A stretch of 64,000 bases of DNA from an uncultured Eubacteriales bacterium (GCA_934464585.1 CAKSJY010000005.1:1-64000), one strand, 5' to 3'; shown: positions 55,175-64,000, counted from the first letter of the stretch. The notes: generated by a model from the sequence alone, not told the origin. Numbers and translations: made by a program.

Positions 55175-56671
55175 TTATATAGTCGATACCTCTATAGCTT
55201 TAATTTTCGACTTATCTTGAGTGTAATAAAAACGTATAAAATAATTACTCATTAAAAACTTATCACTTGGTGCCATTGTTTTTCCCTTTAAATCTATAGA
55301 CAAATCTGTAAAAGCTCTATCATAATAATCCGGGAACTTAAAGTTTATAGACGAAAAGCTTTCTCCCATTACAGCTTCTACATCCTCTTTTGAACTCTTA
55401 GACCCTAACCCTTTAAATGAATATTTAGTCCCCATAATAAATTTTTCACAATTAAATGTACCTGCATCTGTATCTTCTTTAAATATTATAGAAACATTAA
55501 GGCCCAAGTAAGTTAAAACCATTCTATCCGAAACCTTATTCCTATAGCTTTCTTTTCCAAACTGTCCCTGAACCTTATCCAGTGATTGCCCTATATAGCT
55601 TACATAATCTATATTGTCATCCCTAAAGTCACCATTAAATGCTACACTACCAAGACTATCATATAATTCACCTGTGCCCTTTCGGTTTCCTGACTCAAAT
55701 TCTCCGTTATATATCAACTTTTTAGTATTTATATCGTAAAGCGATCCGGAACCATCATACAGACCGTCAGAAAATTCACCTATATATAATATGTTCTTAG
55801 TATCTACATCATATAGTGTTCCATTACCCTCATATAATCCATTTGAAAATTCTCCATCATACTTTAGCGTAGCATTTTGATATAATTTCCCACTACCACT
55901 ATACTGACCTGCTTTAAAATCACCTTCATATAGAATTGTCACACCATCCGAATCATATTCAGTGCCTTTTCCTTCTCTTAAGTCATTTGCAAAATCACCA
56001 TAATATTTTTTTAGATTAGTTGATGTATTATATTCAACACCTTTTCCAGATTTTTGCCCGTTTTCAAACGATCCACTATAAATAGTATTTCCGTTTTCAT
56101 CCAAAAGATTTCCTTCACCTTGATATAGATTTTTGGAAAATTCTCCCTTATATATAACATATCCATTATAATACAATTCTCCACTACCTGAATATTGAGC
56201 ATTAGAAAAATTTCCAATATATACTACATTACCATTCAAATCGTACTGTGTACCAAAGCCTTCTATATTACCTTGCTCCATATGCCCTACATAAATAACA
56301 TTACCATTATTATCCTTTAGACGAGCCTTTCCCGAGAAAGTTTCGTATTTTTGACTACTTACTTTTATAGTAGCCGTCCACAAATTACCGTCTGCCCATG
56401 GAAATATATATTTCACAAACACAAATGTAAATAGAGCCAATCCCATAACAAAAAGCATTATAAATCTCTTAGAAATATAGACACCACTTATTTTTATATA
56501 ATCTGATTTATCTTTTGGTTTTTTTAAGAGAGTTTGTACAAATTTAGTTACATATTTTTTCACCTTTTGGATCAGTTTTCTAAATAATGATTTTAATTTA
56601 GAAGTTATAGCTCTCGGATTTAGTTTAGAGGATATTTTTGAATTAAGTTTTCTAAACATATTTGATTGCAT
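55175..56671 (-). CDS. MORN-repeat protein with N-terminal TM helix
   Basis: 498 residues. A very basic cytoplasmic N-terminus (residues 1-68), one transmembrane helix (about 69-91, FIMLFVMGLALFTFVFVKYI) and then about ten MORN-type repeats (105-350; units like YIGEFSDGLYDGSGSLYD). A C-terminal domain of about 140 residues (SYIGQSLDKVQGQFGKESYR...) looks globular. MORN arrays form elongated beta-hairpin rods that bind lipids or proteins. Orientation predicts the repeats outside the membrane. It lies between the sensor-like and stalk-domain genes. Possibly part of a membrane platform for the injection system; function not established. Confidence 0.75.
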   Translation of the reverse strand: MQSNMFRKLNSKISSKLNPRAITSKLKSLFRKLIQKVKKYVTKFVQTLLKKPKDKSDYIKISGVYISKRFIMLFVMGLALFTFVFVKYIFPWADGNLWTATIKVSSQKYETFSGKARLKDNNGNVIYVGHMEQGNIEGFGTQYDLNGNVVYIGNFSNAQYSGSGELYYNGYVIYKGEFSKNLYQGEGNLLDENGNTIYSGSFENGQKSGKGVEYNTSTNLKKYYGDFANDLREGKGTEYDSDGVTILYEGDFKAGQYSGSGKLYQNATLKYDGEFSNGLYEGNGTLYDVDTKNILYIGEFSDGLYDGSGSLYDINTKKLIYNGEFESGNRKGTGELYDSLGSVAFNGDFRDDNIDYVSYIGQSLDKVQGQFGKESYRNKVSDRMVLTYLGLNVSIIFKEDTDAGTFNCEKFIMGTKYSFKGLGSKSSKEDVEAVMGESFSSINFKFPDYYDRAFTDLSIDLKGKTMAPSDKFLMSNYFIRFYYTQDKSKIKAIEVSTI

Positions 56672-56716
56672 CGTTAGTTTTTCCTCTCTATTGCAATATT
56701 ACAAGTATTTATAATA

Positions 56717-59518
56717 TCATAAATATCCATTCCAATCTTTCAAATTTTGATTTATATATTTATCACACAATGATAAATAATACATCGACAATTTATCTTC
56801 CTCATTAATACGAAGAACACTTGCAAAAAGCTTTCTTGCTTCTACAATATTACCGTCTATATATGTTTCTACCGCTTTTTCAAACAAAGGTTTTGTAGAG
56901 ATAAACAAGTTTTTGTCATATAAACTGGTATTATCTATAAATTCATATAGTTTAATCGATTCATTTTTTGAAATATGCTTTATCTGGCCTATAAATCTAT
57001 AATTGTATGAATTATCTTTACTTAAAGATTTTATTATAGGCTCCAACGCAAAATGTTTAACATTAGTTTCGCTTAGATGTTTTGCTAAATAATCCATATT
57101 CATTATCTCATCTGATATAACATTTATGCTGCACCTTTTCTCATTACCTGTGATACCTATGATCGCTTTTCCTTTGCCTAAAAGTACTTTCATATACTTA
57201 CCAAAATCCTGACCTGCAAATACCTCTTTAAATTGCATAGAGGCTTTAACAGCATCCTCAGACCTATTAGGAAACAATACTAACATTCCTCTGCTATCAA
57301 ACCATTGTATAACACCGTCATTATTTTCTACCACTTTAAAAAGTAGATCAAAGTTTCCGTTTATCATATCAAAATACTTATCTTCTGATATTCCTTTATA
57401 TACTTTGTGGTATTCCTTGTCAAATATTACATGTACAATATTTGCATTAATTATATTTCTATCGTTTAAAGTAATATCTGTTATTTGTTTCTTCCCTAAT
57501 AAGTGCATAAGCTCTAATGGAACAAATCTAATGTATTCCTTATTTAATATAACAAGATTAGATATATACTGATTCATTCTATCTGTCATAATATTGAATG
57601 CTCTCCCTATATCTAAAAACTCATCTTTAGATTGAATATTAAGCTTGGTGTTCCATCTACCCTCACCTATCTCTACAACACTTTTATTAATTTCTTTAAG
57701 TGGCTTCAATATATGTTTAATAAGCATAGAATAGCCAACAAATACTATAGCAGAAATACCTAGGAAAGATGAAATTATCAAGGTTATGATCATTAAGTAG
57801 TATCTATCTCTATTTGACACCCTGTCTATACCTGTTTGTATCATTCCTATAATATTTCCACTTTTATCCCTTATTGGCTCAAGTACACATATCCATTGGC
57901 CATAATTGTCCTGTACTGAATATAATGAGCTTTCTCTTTCATAATTGTTAGATAACATAGAGTTCCATATTTGATAATAACGATCTGATACTTCTTTGGT
58001 ATAGGTATATTCTATAGGTTTTGCAAGCGAGGTACCAGATTTAAAATCTATTTTAGAATTGTTGTCAAAGTATCCAATAGCTGCAAATGTATATAGTTTA
58101 TCCTCACGCATTTTATAAAAGGTTACATATTGACTTGGTTTATTTCCTGTATTTTGGGCATCCGAAAATCCAGAGCTAATCTGCCTATCAAGAATTTTAT
58201 ATTTATCACCCAAATAATCCGAAACAGGATCTAATACGGAATAAAGTGTTTTATCTATATTATCAAGCATAATATGAGATGATATCTCTTGCTCTCCTCT
58301 TAGGTAATTATCATAGCTATCAATGGATATGTTAATTACCTCAGCCATTAAAATTAACATTGAAATAATATATAAAGGAACCAGTGAAAGCATTATCTTT
58401 TTGTTTACTGTTATTTTATCCTTAAACCTCAAAGTCAATATTAATATTAAATATAATATTCCAAATATAAAAATTGATATAGTAAAAAATATCAAGATTC
58501 TCATTGGGAAGATGCTTTGTGATATATTATTTATAAATCCCTGATTTGACCCAAAATAAACATATTTATCGTTATCTGCATTCTTATACTTTGCAAAATA
58601 CTGTCCATCTTTTGATGTATATATATTTTTTAAATCCTTAAATCGTATATTTTTTCTGTTATCTACAACGCTGTTTTGATTATATATAATATTTAAACCA
58701 AGAGTAGAAATATCAAGCCTATAATAATCATTATTTATTGTATCTGTAAAAAATATGTTGTCTGATTCATCAATTGAAATGTCAGCCGCCAATATCTTTT
58801 TACCTGTATTTGGAGTTATATCAACAAAACCATTATCGCTATTCATTGCAAACACAGAACCATTACTCATTGAAAAAGCAACCTTGCCATTAGAAGTTAC
58901 TGCCATCTCACTAATTAAATCGGAGTCACTTGCTATATCTCTTGAAATTTCAAATGTTTGCTGAACCTCTGGTTTTTTGTCTTCAGAAACATCCGCAGTC
59001 AATACCTCATACGTATTTCCTTTTCTGCAGATAATATCCAATTTGTTATTTATAGCTTGAATTTTATATATATACGGTTCACTTGGTAACTTATCTTCCT
59101 GAGATAAATCTACATCCGCAATATTTTTAACAAGTGCTCCACTCGAACTATATGCTACAATTGTTTCACGTTTTATTCCTCCAATAGTAGTAAATCCGTC
59201 TGTTGACTCAGTAACCTCTCTATCTTCATATAATACGTATACATATCCATTTGCATCCGTATCCAATTGTTTATATGTTCTGTAGTCTCCATTTGATGGA
59301 TTTTCTAAAACCTTTGAAAATATTCTACTTCCGTTCGACTTTGTTTTTATTAAATAATAATCACTATCTTTATTACTTCTTAAAAAGTAAAAATTATTAT
59401 TATAATCCATAGAGTAATCAATTAGGTTGTCCATCTTTACATCACTTACAAATGGTTCAAGCAAAAATCCAGTTAGGATACTTACTACTGCCATACTTAT
59501 CAAGATCCACTTTTTCAT
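56717..59518 (-). CDS. Membrane sensor: propeller-like, Cache-like, HAMP and cyclase-like domains, TPR tail
   Basis: 933 residues. An N-terminal signal/TM (3-22) is followed by a beta-propeller-like extracellular region (about 25-330; YFLRSNKDSDYYLIKTKSNG, GYVYVLYEDRE). TM helices lie at 338-363 and 375-399, with a Cache-type sensor at 400-575 (WICVLEPIRDKSGNIIGMIQ). TM 573-600 is followed by HAMP (601-655) and a class III cyclase-like domain (661-862; EYIRFVPLELMHLLGKKQIT, MLVLFPNRSEDAVKA). A C-terminal TPR-like helical segment (870-925) ends it. The catalytic LFSDIRGFT-type motif is replaced by HVIFDKEYHKV, so cyclase activity is doubtful. Likely a signal receiver; its link to the contractile genes is positional. 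Confidence 0.72.
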   Translation of the reverse strand: MKKWILISMAVVSILTGFLLEPFVSDVKMDNLIDYSMDYNNNFYFLRSNKDSDYYLIKTKSNGSRIFSKVLENPSNGDYRTYKQLDTDANGYVYVLYEDREVTESTDGFTTIGGIKRETIVAYSSSGALVKNIADVDLSQEDKLPSEPYIYKIQAINNKLDIICRKGNTYEVLTADVSEDKKPEVQQTFEISRDIASDSDLISEMAVTSNGKVAFSMSNGSVFAMNSDNGFVDITPNTGKKILAADISIDESDNIFFTDTINNDYYRLDISTLGLNIIYNQNSVVDNRKNIRFKDLKNIYTSKDGQYFAKYKNADNDKYVYFGSNQGFINNISQSIFPMRILIFFTISIFIFGILYLILILTLRFKDKITVNKKIMLSLVPLYIISMLILMAEVINISIDSYDNYLRGEQEISSHIMLDNIDKTLYSVLDPVSDYLGDKYKILDRQISSGFSDAQNTGNKPSQYVTFYKMREDKLYTFAAIGYFDNNSKIDFKSGTSLAKPIEYTYTKEVSDRYYQIWNSMLSNNYERESSLYSVQDNYGQWICVLEPIRDKSGNIIGMIQTGIDRVSNRDRYYLMIITLIISSFLGISAIVFVGYSMLIKHILKPLKEINKSVVEIGEGRWNTKLNIQSKDEFLDIGRAFNIMTDRMNQYISNLVILNKEYIRFVPLELMHLLGKKQITDITLNDRNIINANIVHVIFDKEYHKVYKGISEDKYFDMINGNFDLLFKVVENNDGVIQWFDSRGMLVLFPNRSEDAVKASMQFKEVFAGQDFGKYMKVLLGKGKAIIGITGNEKRCSINVISDEIMNMDYLAKHLSETNVKHFALEPIIKSLSKDNSYNYRFIGQIKHISKNESIKLYEFIDNTSLYDKNLFISTKPLFEKAVETYIDGNIVEARKLFASVLRINEEDKLSMYYLSLCDKYINQNLKDWNGYL

Positions 59519-59662
59519 TGTTATCCCCCTTATTGATTATTTTCCAAATTTTATTTTCAGATTTTCTTATTTACTATTTTAACATAAACATATATAATAT
59601 AGATATTGTTAACTTAAATCATAACATATTTTTTTAATTATAGAAAGGGCTGTAAGACTATA

Positions 59663-60802
59663 GTGGACATCCCAAAGGACATATCACAATATAAAATATT
59701 AGGAACATTATTAAACGATTCTAACTTTAGTATGTGGATAGCATCTTGTCCTGAATATGATAATTCATCAAATAAAATGTATCTTATTAATAGATTTACC
59801 CAAATTAAAAATAATTGGACGCTATTTCGTGATTTATTCTCATGCTATTCATTTCCTAAATCAAAAGATATCATTAACTTTTTTTCTTCTAAAGATTCTT
59901 TTTATGTAGTATTCAACTATACTAAAGGTGAAAACATTATAGAAAAATTTAGTGATAGCAATAATACCTTAAACTACGGGAAAAGATGTCAGATATTAAA
60001 AGAGCTTTTCTTAAAAATTGATAGCCTAGACTACTTTCCTTTATACATTTTATTGTGCTTTACTGATCCAAATAATATTTATATTGATTCAGACAATAGA
60101 CCTCAAATTATGTATAACCTTTCAAAAGTTACAGAATATGAAGATTGTAACAAGGCGTTGCTATTTAAGAATCTTTCTAATATAATTAGTATTATTTTAG
60201 GCCATGAACTAAAAGACAAAGCCTACAGTCAGCTTAAAATTGTAGTAGAAAAATGCAATAACAACCTCTATAAATCAATTCCAGAGCTCATCGTTGAACT
60301 TGAAAGAGCAGAAAAGCTTGTCACTGATTCAAATTTTATTAAGTCAATTAAATCCTATATAAAAAGAAACAAGAAGAAACTAATACATTACTCCATTATC
60401 TATGGATCTATAATTTTGGTATGCGTATTAATTTTTGCAGTACCATTTGCTTTAAAATACCTAGATAAAAACGGGCCTGTAATCTCTTTAGGTAATATAA
60501 AATATAACGTCTCCTCAAATCAAAATACAGCAACCGAGATTCTACCAATTGATACAAATTCAATTGCAAATCCAGATACATTTGATTACTCTGTAAGTCC
60601 TGATTCCGGACTTCCGTCTGAAGATTATGTTGTTCAATATGGTGATACCATTGAAAGTATCTGCTCTGAACACTATTCTAATCCTAAATTCAAGACTACT
60701 ATAGAAACATTTAATAATATTTCTGATGCAAGCTTAGTTGCAGGAATGGTACTCAAACTTCCAACTGAAGTTGCTGCAAGCGATTATATCATGTATAGAT
60801 AA
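59663..60802 (+). CDS. Pseudokinase-like protein with TM helix and LysM domain
   Basis: 379 residues, transcribed opposite to its neighbours. Residues 1-215 look like a degenerate Ser/Thr-kinase fold: YKILGTLLNDSNFSMWIA in place of the glycine loop, and LLCFTDPNNIYIDSDNRPQI where HRDLKPxN should be. The HRD and DFG catalytic motifs are absent. A helix (241-263) crosses the membrane, then a low-complexity linker and a LysM domain (321-368; EDYVVQYGDTIESICSEHYS) that would bind peptidoglycan. Start is GTG 59663 with AAAGGG about 13 bases upstream. It may tie a cytoplasmic signal or CIS component to the wall. Family assignment of the N-terminus is tentative. Confidence 0.68.
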   Translation: MDIPKDISQYKILGTLLNDSNFSMWIASCPEYDNSSNKMYLINRFTQIKNNWTLFRDLFSCYSFPKSKDIINFFSSKDSFYVVFNYTKGENIIEKFSDSNNTLNYGKRCQILKELFLKIDSLDYFPLYILLCFTDPNNIYIDSDNRPQIMYNLSKVTEYEDCNKALLFKNLSNIISIILGHELKDKAYSQLKIVVEKCNNNLYKSIPELIVELERAEKLVTDSNFIKSIKSYIKRNKKKLIHYSIIYGSIILVCVLIFAVPFALKYLDKNGPVISLGNIKYNVSSNQNTATEILPIDTNSIANPDTFDYSVSPDSGLPSEDYVVQYGDTIESICSEHYSNPKFKTTIETFNNISDASLVAGMVLKLPTEVAASDYIMYR

Positions 60803-60820
60803 AAATAGATTTTAACACTT

Positions 60821-60858
60821 ATATATCCCAAAGGTCTAAGAGAACCCTTGGGATATAT
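60821..60858. terminator. Bidirectional terminator between the LysM gene and the large CIS gene
   Basis: ATATATCCCAAAGG / CCCTTGGGATATAT with a 10-base loop, then TTTTTG on the plus strand. It lies between two convergent stop codons. Confidence 0.75.
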
Positions 60859-60874
60859 TTTTGTATTAAAATTC

Positions 60875-62668
60875 TTATTCTTCTGCACTTACAACTACAT
60901 ATGCTGAATCAGATTTATCTTCAAATTTTACACTTTGAGCTTTTATTTCATATACGCCTTCTTTAGATGGAGCTGTATATAAACCATTACCGTCTATTGT
61001 ACCAGCACCCGGTTCTGTTACAGACCAGCGTACCTCTTTATTAGATGTACCCTCAACATTTGCTGTAAATCTAATTTGATCCATAGGTTTAACTTTAGTT
61101 GTATTTGGAGTTATAACAACCTTTATATTTTCATCAACTAATAGTTCTTCCTCTTTTTCTGCTTGTTCAGGTTTAAATGCCCACCATCTTATATCTATAA
61201 ACTGAGCACTTGTTTTTTCTAGAAGTTTTACACCAAGTTTCATTGTTCCCTTATCAGGATTTGCAATAGCACCAACTTCAACATTAGGTATTGATATAGA
61301 AAATTCTTCATTACTAAATATATCGCTATCACCAAATACTAGCACATTATCATTGTTGGTTAAGTAGTTTGCCTTGTTTTCTATTGCTGTTACAACACCT
61401 ACTTTTCCATATCCTAAACCGTGAACAAATTCATAAGTGTAATATGATTTACCAACCTTAGGATAAGATCCTAAATTAATTCTCTCTACACCTGTAACTA
61501 CGTTGGTCTCTGTAGGATGAGCAGCAGGTACTGTTGGTTGCACCATATCTGTTGGCACTACATCTTGATTATGATTTTGTAGCTTAGGAGCAATTTCGTT
61601 TTGATACGAAATTTCATTTAAAACTTGAAGAAGGTTATTACTTAGTAAATACTGATTAAAAGGATTTTTTATAACTTCTTCAATAAAATATGTTGATTGG
61701 TTAGAAATAATATGGAATTTTGCAAGATATATATATTGATCTTCCTTTTCTTCCATTATATCATCAAAATGTTTTGCATAATATTCTTCAATAATTACAT
61801 CACGCAAGGACTTTGTTGTAACTGATACAGTTTCTTTTACATTTTCCTGTATAGTATCTTTATCCTGACCAATATTTATTACGAATGAATTTGCATCTAC
61901 TTCTATATCACAAGTTGCATCTGATACTGCATCACAAACAAGATAATAATCTTTCTTTTCATTTTTATATGTCGATACTTCTGTTTCTTGGTAATCAATA
62001 TGAAGAGTTCTTAAACCGTTTTGTGCTTTAAAGAATTTACCGCCAATATTGAATCCATATTTAACAGGAGATGATACATTATTTTTTTCAAATAGAACTG
62101 AAACCTTAAGTAATTTTGAAGGATTAACATTTTTAGATATCTCAAGAGAGATCCTAATGCCATTTTTATTGTATACAGGAACTTTCTTACTAATTAGGTG
62201 TTCAAAACTTAAGTTTTTCTCATCAGGTTCTTTAGATGTTAAAAATAGTTCATATCCTTCGCTAATTCTATTGTATTCTTCGCTTACACCGTTATCCTTA
62301 CCTGAGCCTGCAACAGAAAATGTGCTTTCCTTAAAGCTTTCCTTATATGCTAAGCACAAGTAAATGTCACTTTTATCCTTATTTTCTTCGAATCCCTTTA
62401 AGACGTTTAATCTTTTTACATTAGGTTCCGGAACAATAATTTCTCTACCTAAATAATCTACTGCCATTCCTGATTCTAATGAAAAGGTTCTGTTGTCAAC
62501 CAAAATAACATCTAGACCAGATACAATTCCGGCACCGTTTAACATGCGATTTCCTAATCTTCTTTTTGAATTGAAATAAACTTGTTCAGTTTCAAAATCC
62601 CTTACAGTCATAAGTTTGCCAAAAAAATAGTGATTGCGTTCACAAGAATAATATTGTTTGTTATTCAT
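60875..62668 (-). CDS. Large eCIS-type baseplate-associated protein with C-terminal Ig-like domain
   Basis: 597 residues starting at the ATG 62668, preceded by ATGAGG. The N-terminal region carries a pattern recurrent in contractile injection loci: HYFFGKLMTVRDF, EQVYFNSKRRLGNRML, GAGIVSGLDVILVDN and GMAVDYLGREIIVPE. The middle is mixed, with an unstructured Pro-rich stretch near 360-390. The last 85 residues form a Big_2/Ig-like domain (VKPMDQIRFTANVEG, GLYTAPSKEGVYEIKA). It is not found in R-type bacteriocins and probably sits on the baseplate, where the Ig-like tail could contact a surface. It lies 84 bases past the tail protein I gene. Confidence 0.72.
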   Translation of the reverse strand: MNNKQYYSCERNHYFFGKLMTVRDFETEQVYFNSKRRLGNRMLNGAGIVSGLDVILVDNRTFSLESGMAVDYLGREIIVPEPNVKRLNVLKGFEENKDKSDIYLCLAYKESFKESTFSVAGSGKDNGVSEEYNRISEGYELFLTSKEPDEKNLSFEHLISKKVPVYNKNGIRISLEISKNVNPSKLLKVSVLFEKNNVSSPVKYGFNIGGKFFKAQNGLRTLHIDYQETEVSTYKNEKKDYYLVCDAVSDATCDIEVDANSFVINIGQDKDTIQENVKETVSVTTKSLRDVIIEEYYAKHFDDIMEEKEDQYIYLAKFHIISNQSTYFIEEVIKNPFNQYLLSNNLLQVLNEISYQNEIAPKLQNHNQDVVPTDMVQPTVPAAHPTETNVVTGVERINLGSYPKVGKSYYTYEFVHGLGYGKVGVVTAIENKANYLTNNDNVLVFGDSDIFSNEEFSISIPNVEVGAIANPDKGTMKLGVKLLEKTSAQFIDIRWWAFKPEQAEKEEELLVDENIKVVITPNTTKVKPMDQIRFTANVEGTSNKEVRWSVTEPGAGTIDGNGLYTAPSKEGVYEIKAQSVKFEDKSDSAYVVVSAEE

Positions 62669-62752
62669 ACAAAACCTCATTTCTCAGTGGATTAATTTTT
62701 TTAATAAGCTGTACCACCACCAATTATACAACTTATTTTTTTCTAATTTATA

Positions 62753-63925
62753 TTAAATACTTTGTGTTCCTGTTAAAAACATTGATCCTGAACCATCAGG
62801 TCCTGAGTCATTATCAAGCACAATATTTTCACTCTTAGCTGCGTAGGTGTTAATACCTAAATAACAATGATGATCCAAATAAATTTCGTTATTCAATATA
62901 ACCAGATTGCATATCGAATCTATCGGTTTCATCATATTGATAATTCTTAAAAGTTCAATATATGTTTCAGGTGAGATAGTTTCTTTAGAAGAAATTATAA
63001 CTGTAAAAGTATACCTATCTGAACCATATAGATTTTCAATATGACTTTTCGATTCATTATAATAGTCATTATCAGTAACGCTGAATTGTTCAACTATTAT
63101 CGGAGTTACACCAATATACGTTTCTATAATTTCCTGTAATGCCTTCTTGGTACCCTTTTTCTTATATATTTCTACAGATTTTTTTAACAAATCTCTTAGT
63201 CTTTCTTCTCCCCAAACATAGGTATTCTCTATAGAAAACCACTCTGTTAACCAATCTAAAAACTCAAGGCTAACACTTTTAGGATCTAATATTTCAGAAG
63301 TTGAATCTATTTTATCTCCAAAATCCACATATATTGATTGAAATACTGACAAAAATCTCGATAAAAATGTATTTTTGTCAACTCCACCTCTATACATTTG
63401 AGGAAGGTAATCAACAAAAGAGAGTCTAGGATATTCAATTTTAAGTTTCTTTATCTCTACCGGCTCACTGCTATAATTAATAACTTCAAGAGCTATACAA
63501 AGATATCTTCCCTTAAACTCATACAAAACAACATCTTCAATATTGTTAAAAACTTTTGCTCCCAATTCATCTAAAACATTTAGTTTCATTCCTGAATCTA
63601 TATCTTTTGACAACATATACTCATCTAGTAACATATGCTTACTATTACCATAGTCTATATCATCAGATATATTTATTTTCAAATCATCACTGGGATAAAT
63701 TCTAACGCGCATTTGGGCATTTTGTGGCATTTGAGAATCCATTCTCAATCTATGCCATACTGTTTCAGGCTCCATGCTATCAAAAAAGGAAATGTATACA
63801 CTGTTGGCAGCATTATCTATATTTGATCTTATCACATCATCCTGAAAACTAAAATTTTCTATAAAGCTTCTTTCTTGCCAGTCACTCTCTCTATTTAGAA
63901 TAAAATATTTAGTTCCTAAAGCCAT
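62753..63925 (-). CDS. Phage tail protein I-like baseplate component
   Basis: 390 residues; the ATG 63925 has AGGAGG seven bases upstream. The C-terminal half shows the TIGR02242/tail protein I pattern of contractile tails: DYLPQMYRGGVDKNTFLSRF, FDPK-like ILDPKSVSLEFLDWLTEWF, RLRDLLKKSVEIYKKKGTKK, and ALQEIIETYIGVTPIIVEQF. The N-terminal half (residues 1-165) is a beta-rich extension. In contractile systems this protein joins baseplate wedges. It is the first complete gene of the cluster visible from the right edge. Confidence 0.85.
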   Translation of the reverse strand: MALGTKYFILNRESDWQERSFIENFSFQDDVIRSNIDNAANSVYISFFDSMEPETVWHRLRMDSQMPQNAQMRVRIYPSDDLKINISDDIDYGNSKHMLLDEYMLSKDIDSGMKLNVLDELGAKVFNNIEDVVLYEFKGRYLCIALEVINYSSEPVEIKKLKIEYPRLSFVDYLPQMYRGGVDKNTFLSRFLSVFQSIYVDFGDKIDSTSEILDPKSVSLEFLDWLTEWFSIENTYVWGEERLRDLLKKSVEIYKKKGTKKALQEIIETYIGVTPIIVEQFSVTDNDYYNESKSHIENLYGSDRYTFTVIISSKETISPETYIELLRIINMMKPIDSICNLVILNNEIYLDHHCYLGINTYAAKSENIVLDNDSGPDGSGSMFLTGTQSI

Positions 63926-63948
63926 AACCACACCTCCTAACTAAAATA

Positions 63949-64000
63949 TTAAATATTTGCACTTTTAACATAATTTAAATCTAAATCTTTAATATAATAA
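63949..64000 (-). CDS. C-terminal fragment of an upstream gene, 5' part outside window
   Basis: Only one minus-strand frame is open at the edge, giving YYIKDLDLNYVKSANI then TAA, 23 bases before the tail protein I start. In comparable loci a baseplate J-family gene occupies this position, but 16 residues cannot confirm it. Confidence 0.4.
   Translation of the reverse strand, partial: YYIKDLDLNYVKSANI

Noticed and set aside
56011..56217. Minus-strand 68-codon frame inside the MORN gene
   Set aside because: It is an alternative frame of repeated MORN codons with no ribosome site or homology.
47986..64000. Intact prophage or R-type bacteriocin (diffocin-like)
   Set aside because: No integrase, capsid, terminase, holin or endolysin is visible. 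AAA+ ATPase, DUF4255-type and PAAR-like genes point to an eCIS-type system instead.

Overview
The window is an AT-rich stretch of chromosome from a low-GC, endospore-forming anaerobic Firmicute, most likely a Clostridia-class organism. The evidence is sporulation genes (yqfC, yqfD, ylbJ, spoIID), the anaerobic ribonucleotide reductase pair nrdD-nrdG, a CD1247-type zinc-ribbon protein, and gene orders typical of Clostridia (yqfC-yqfD-phoH-ybeY-dgkA-era-yqzL-recO-mutS2; yqeG-aroQ-pepP-efp). No rRNA, tRNA, transposase, integrase or CRISPR array is visible. The only untranslated RNA gene recognised is tmRNA.

Layout. 1-2502: start of a giant BspA-type leucine-rich-repeat protein that runs off the left edge. 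2.7-3.6 kb: ssrA next to smpB. 3.8-7.9 kb (+): pseudouridine catabolism (HTH-PfkB kinase and PsuG), then pgi and a small P-loop protein. 8.1-11.1 kb (-): nrdDG with a promoter whose spacer carries a probable NrdR box. 11.2-13.5 kb (-): SsuABC/TauABC-like ABC importer. 13.7-18.4 kb (-): CD1247-like protein, efp, pepP, aroQ, yqeG, rpsU, yebC, rpmB. 18.7-21.1 kb (+): serC-serA behind a near-consensus promoter. 21.1-22.3 kb: methyltransferase and a frameshifted cupin gene. 22.4-31.1 kb (-): ypmS, mutS2, recO, yqzL, era, dgkA, ybeY, phoH, yqfD, yqfC. 31.1-37.5 kb: ylbJ, a hemolysin III homologue, a radical SAM protein, pgeF, an exonuclease and typA.

37.7-42.5 kb is accessory. It holds a cytosolic candidate effector with a permuted papain-like His/Cys signature, and three exported or membrane-anchored proteins that may form a surface-protein cassette. 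43-47.9 kb returns to housekeeping genes: gapA, a membrane protein, spoIID and a YkpA-type ABC-F protein with a leader attenuator.

48-64 kb (-, one gene +) is the most interesting part: one flank of a phage-tail-like contractile injection system (CIS). Recognisable parts are a tail protein I-type baseplate protein, a large eCIS-type protein with a C-terminal Ig-like domain, a DUF4255/Pvc16-type tail-cap protein, a PAAR-like spike tip, an eCIS-type AAA+ ATPase, a small chaperone-like protein and an ADP-ribosyltransferase toxin with an R-S-QxE active site. Interleaved are membrane proteins not standard for free eCIS particles: a propeller/Cache/HAMP/cyclase-like sensor, a MORN-repeat protein, a stalk-domain protein and a divergent pseudokinase-TM-LysM protein. 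Together they suggest a membrane- or wall-linked, possibly signal-gated injection system in a Gram-positive host. Sheath, tube and most baseplate genes are not in this window and should lie beyond 64 kb.
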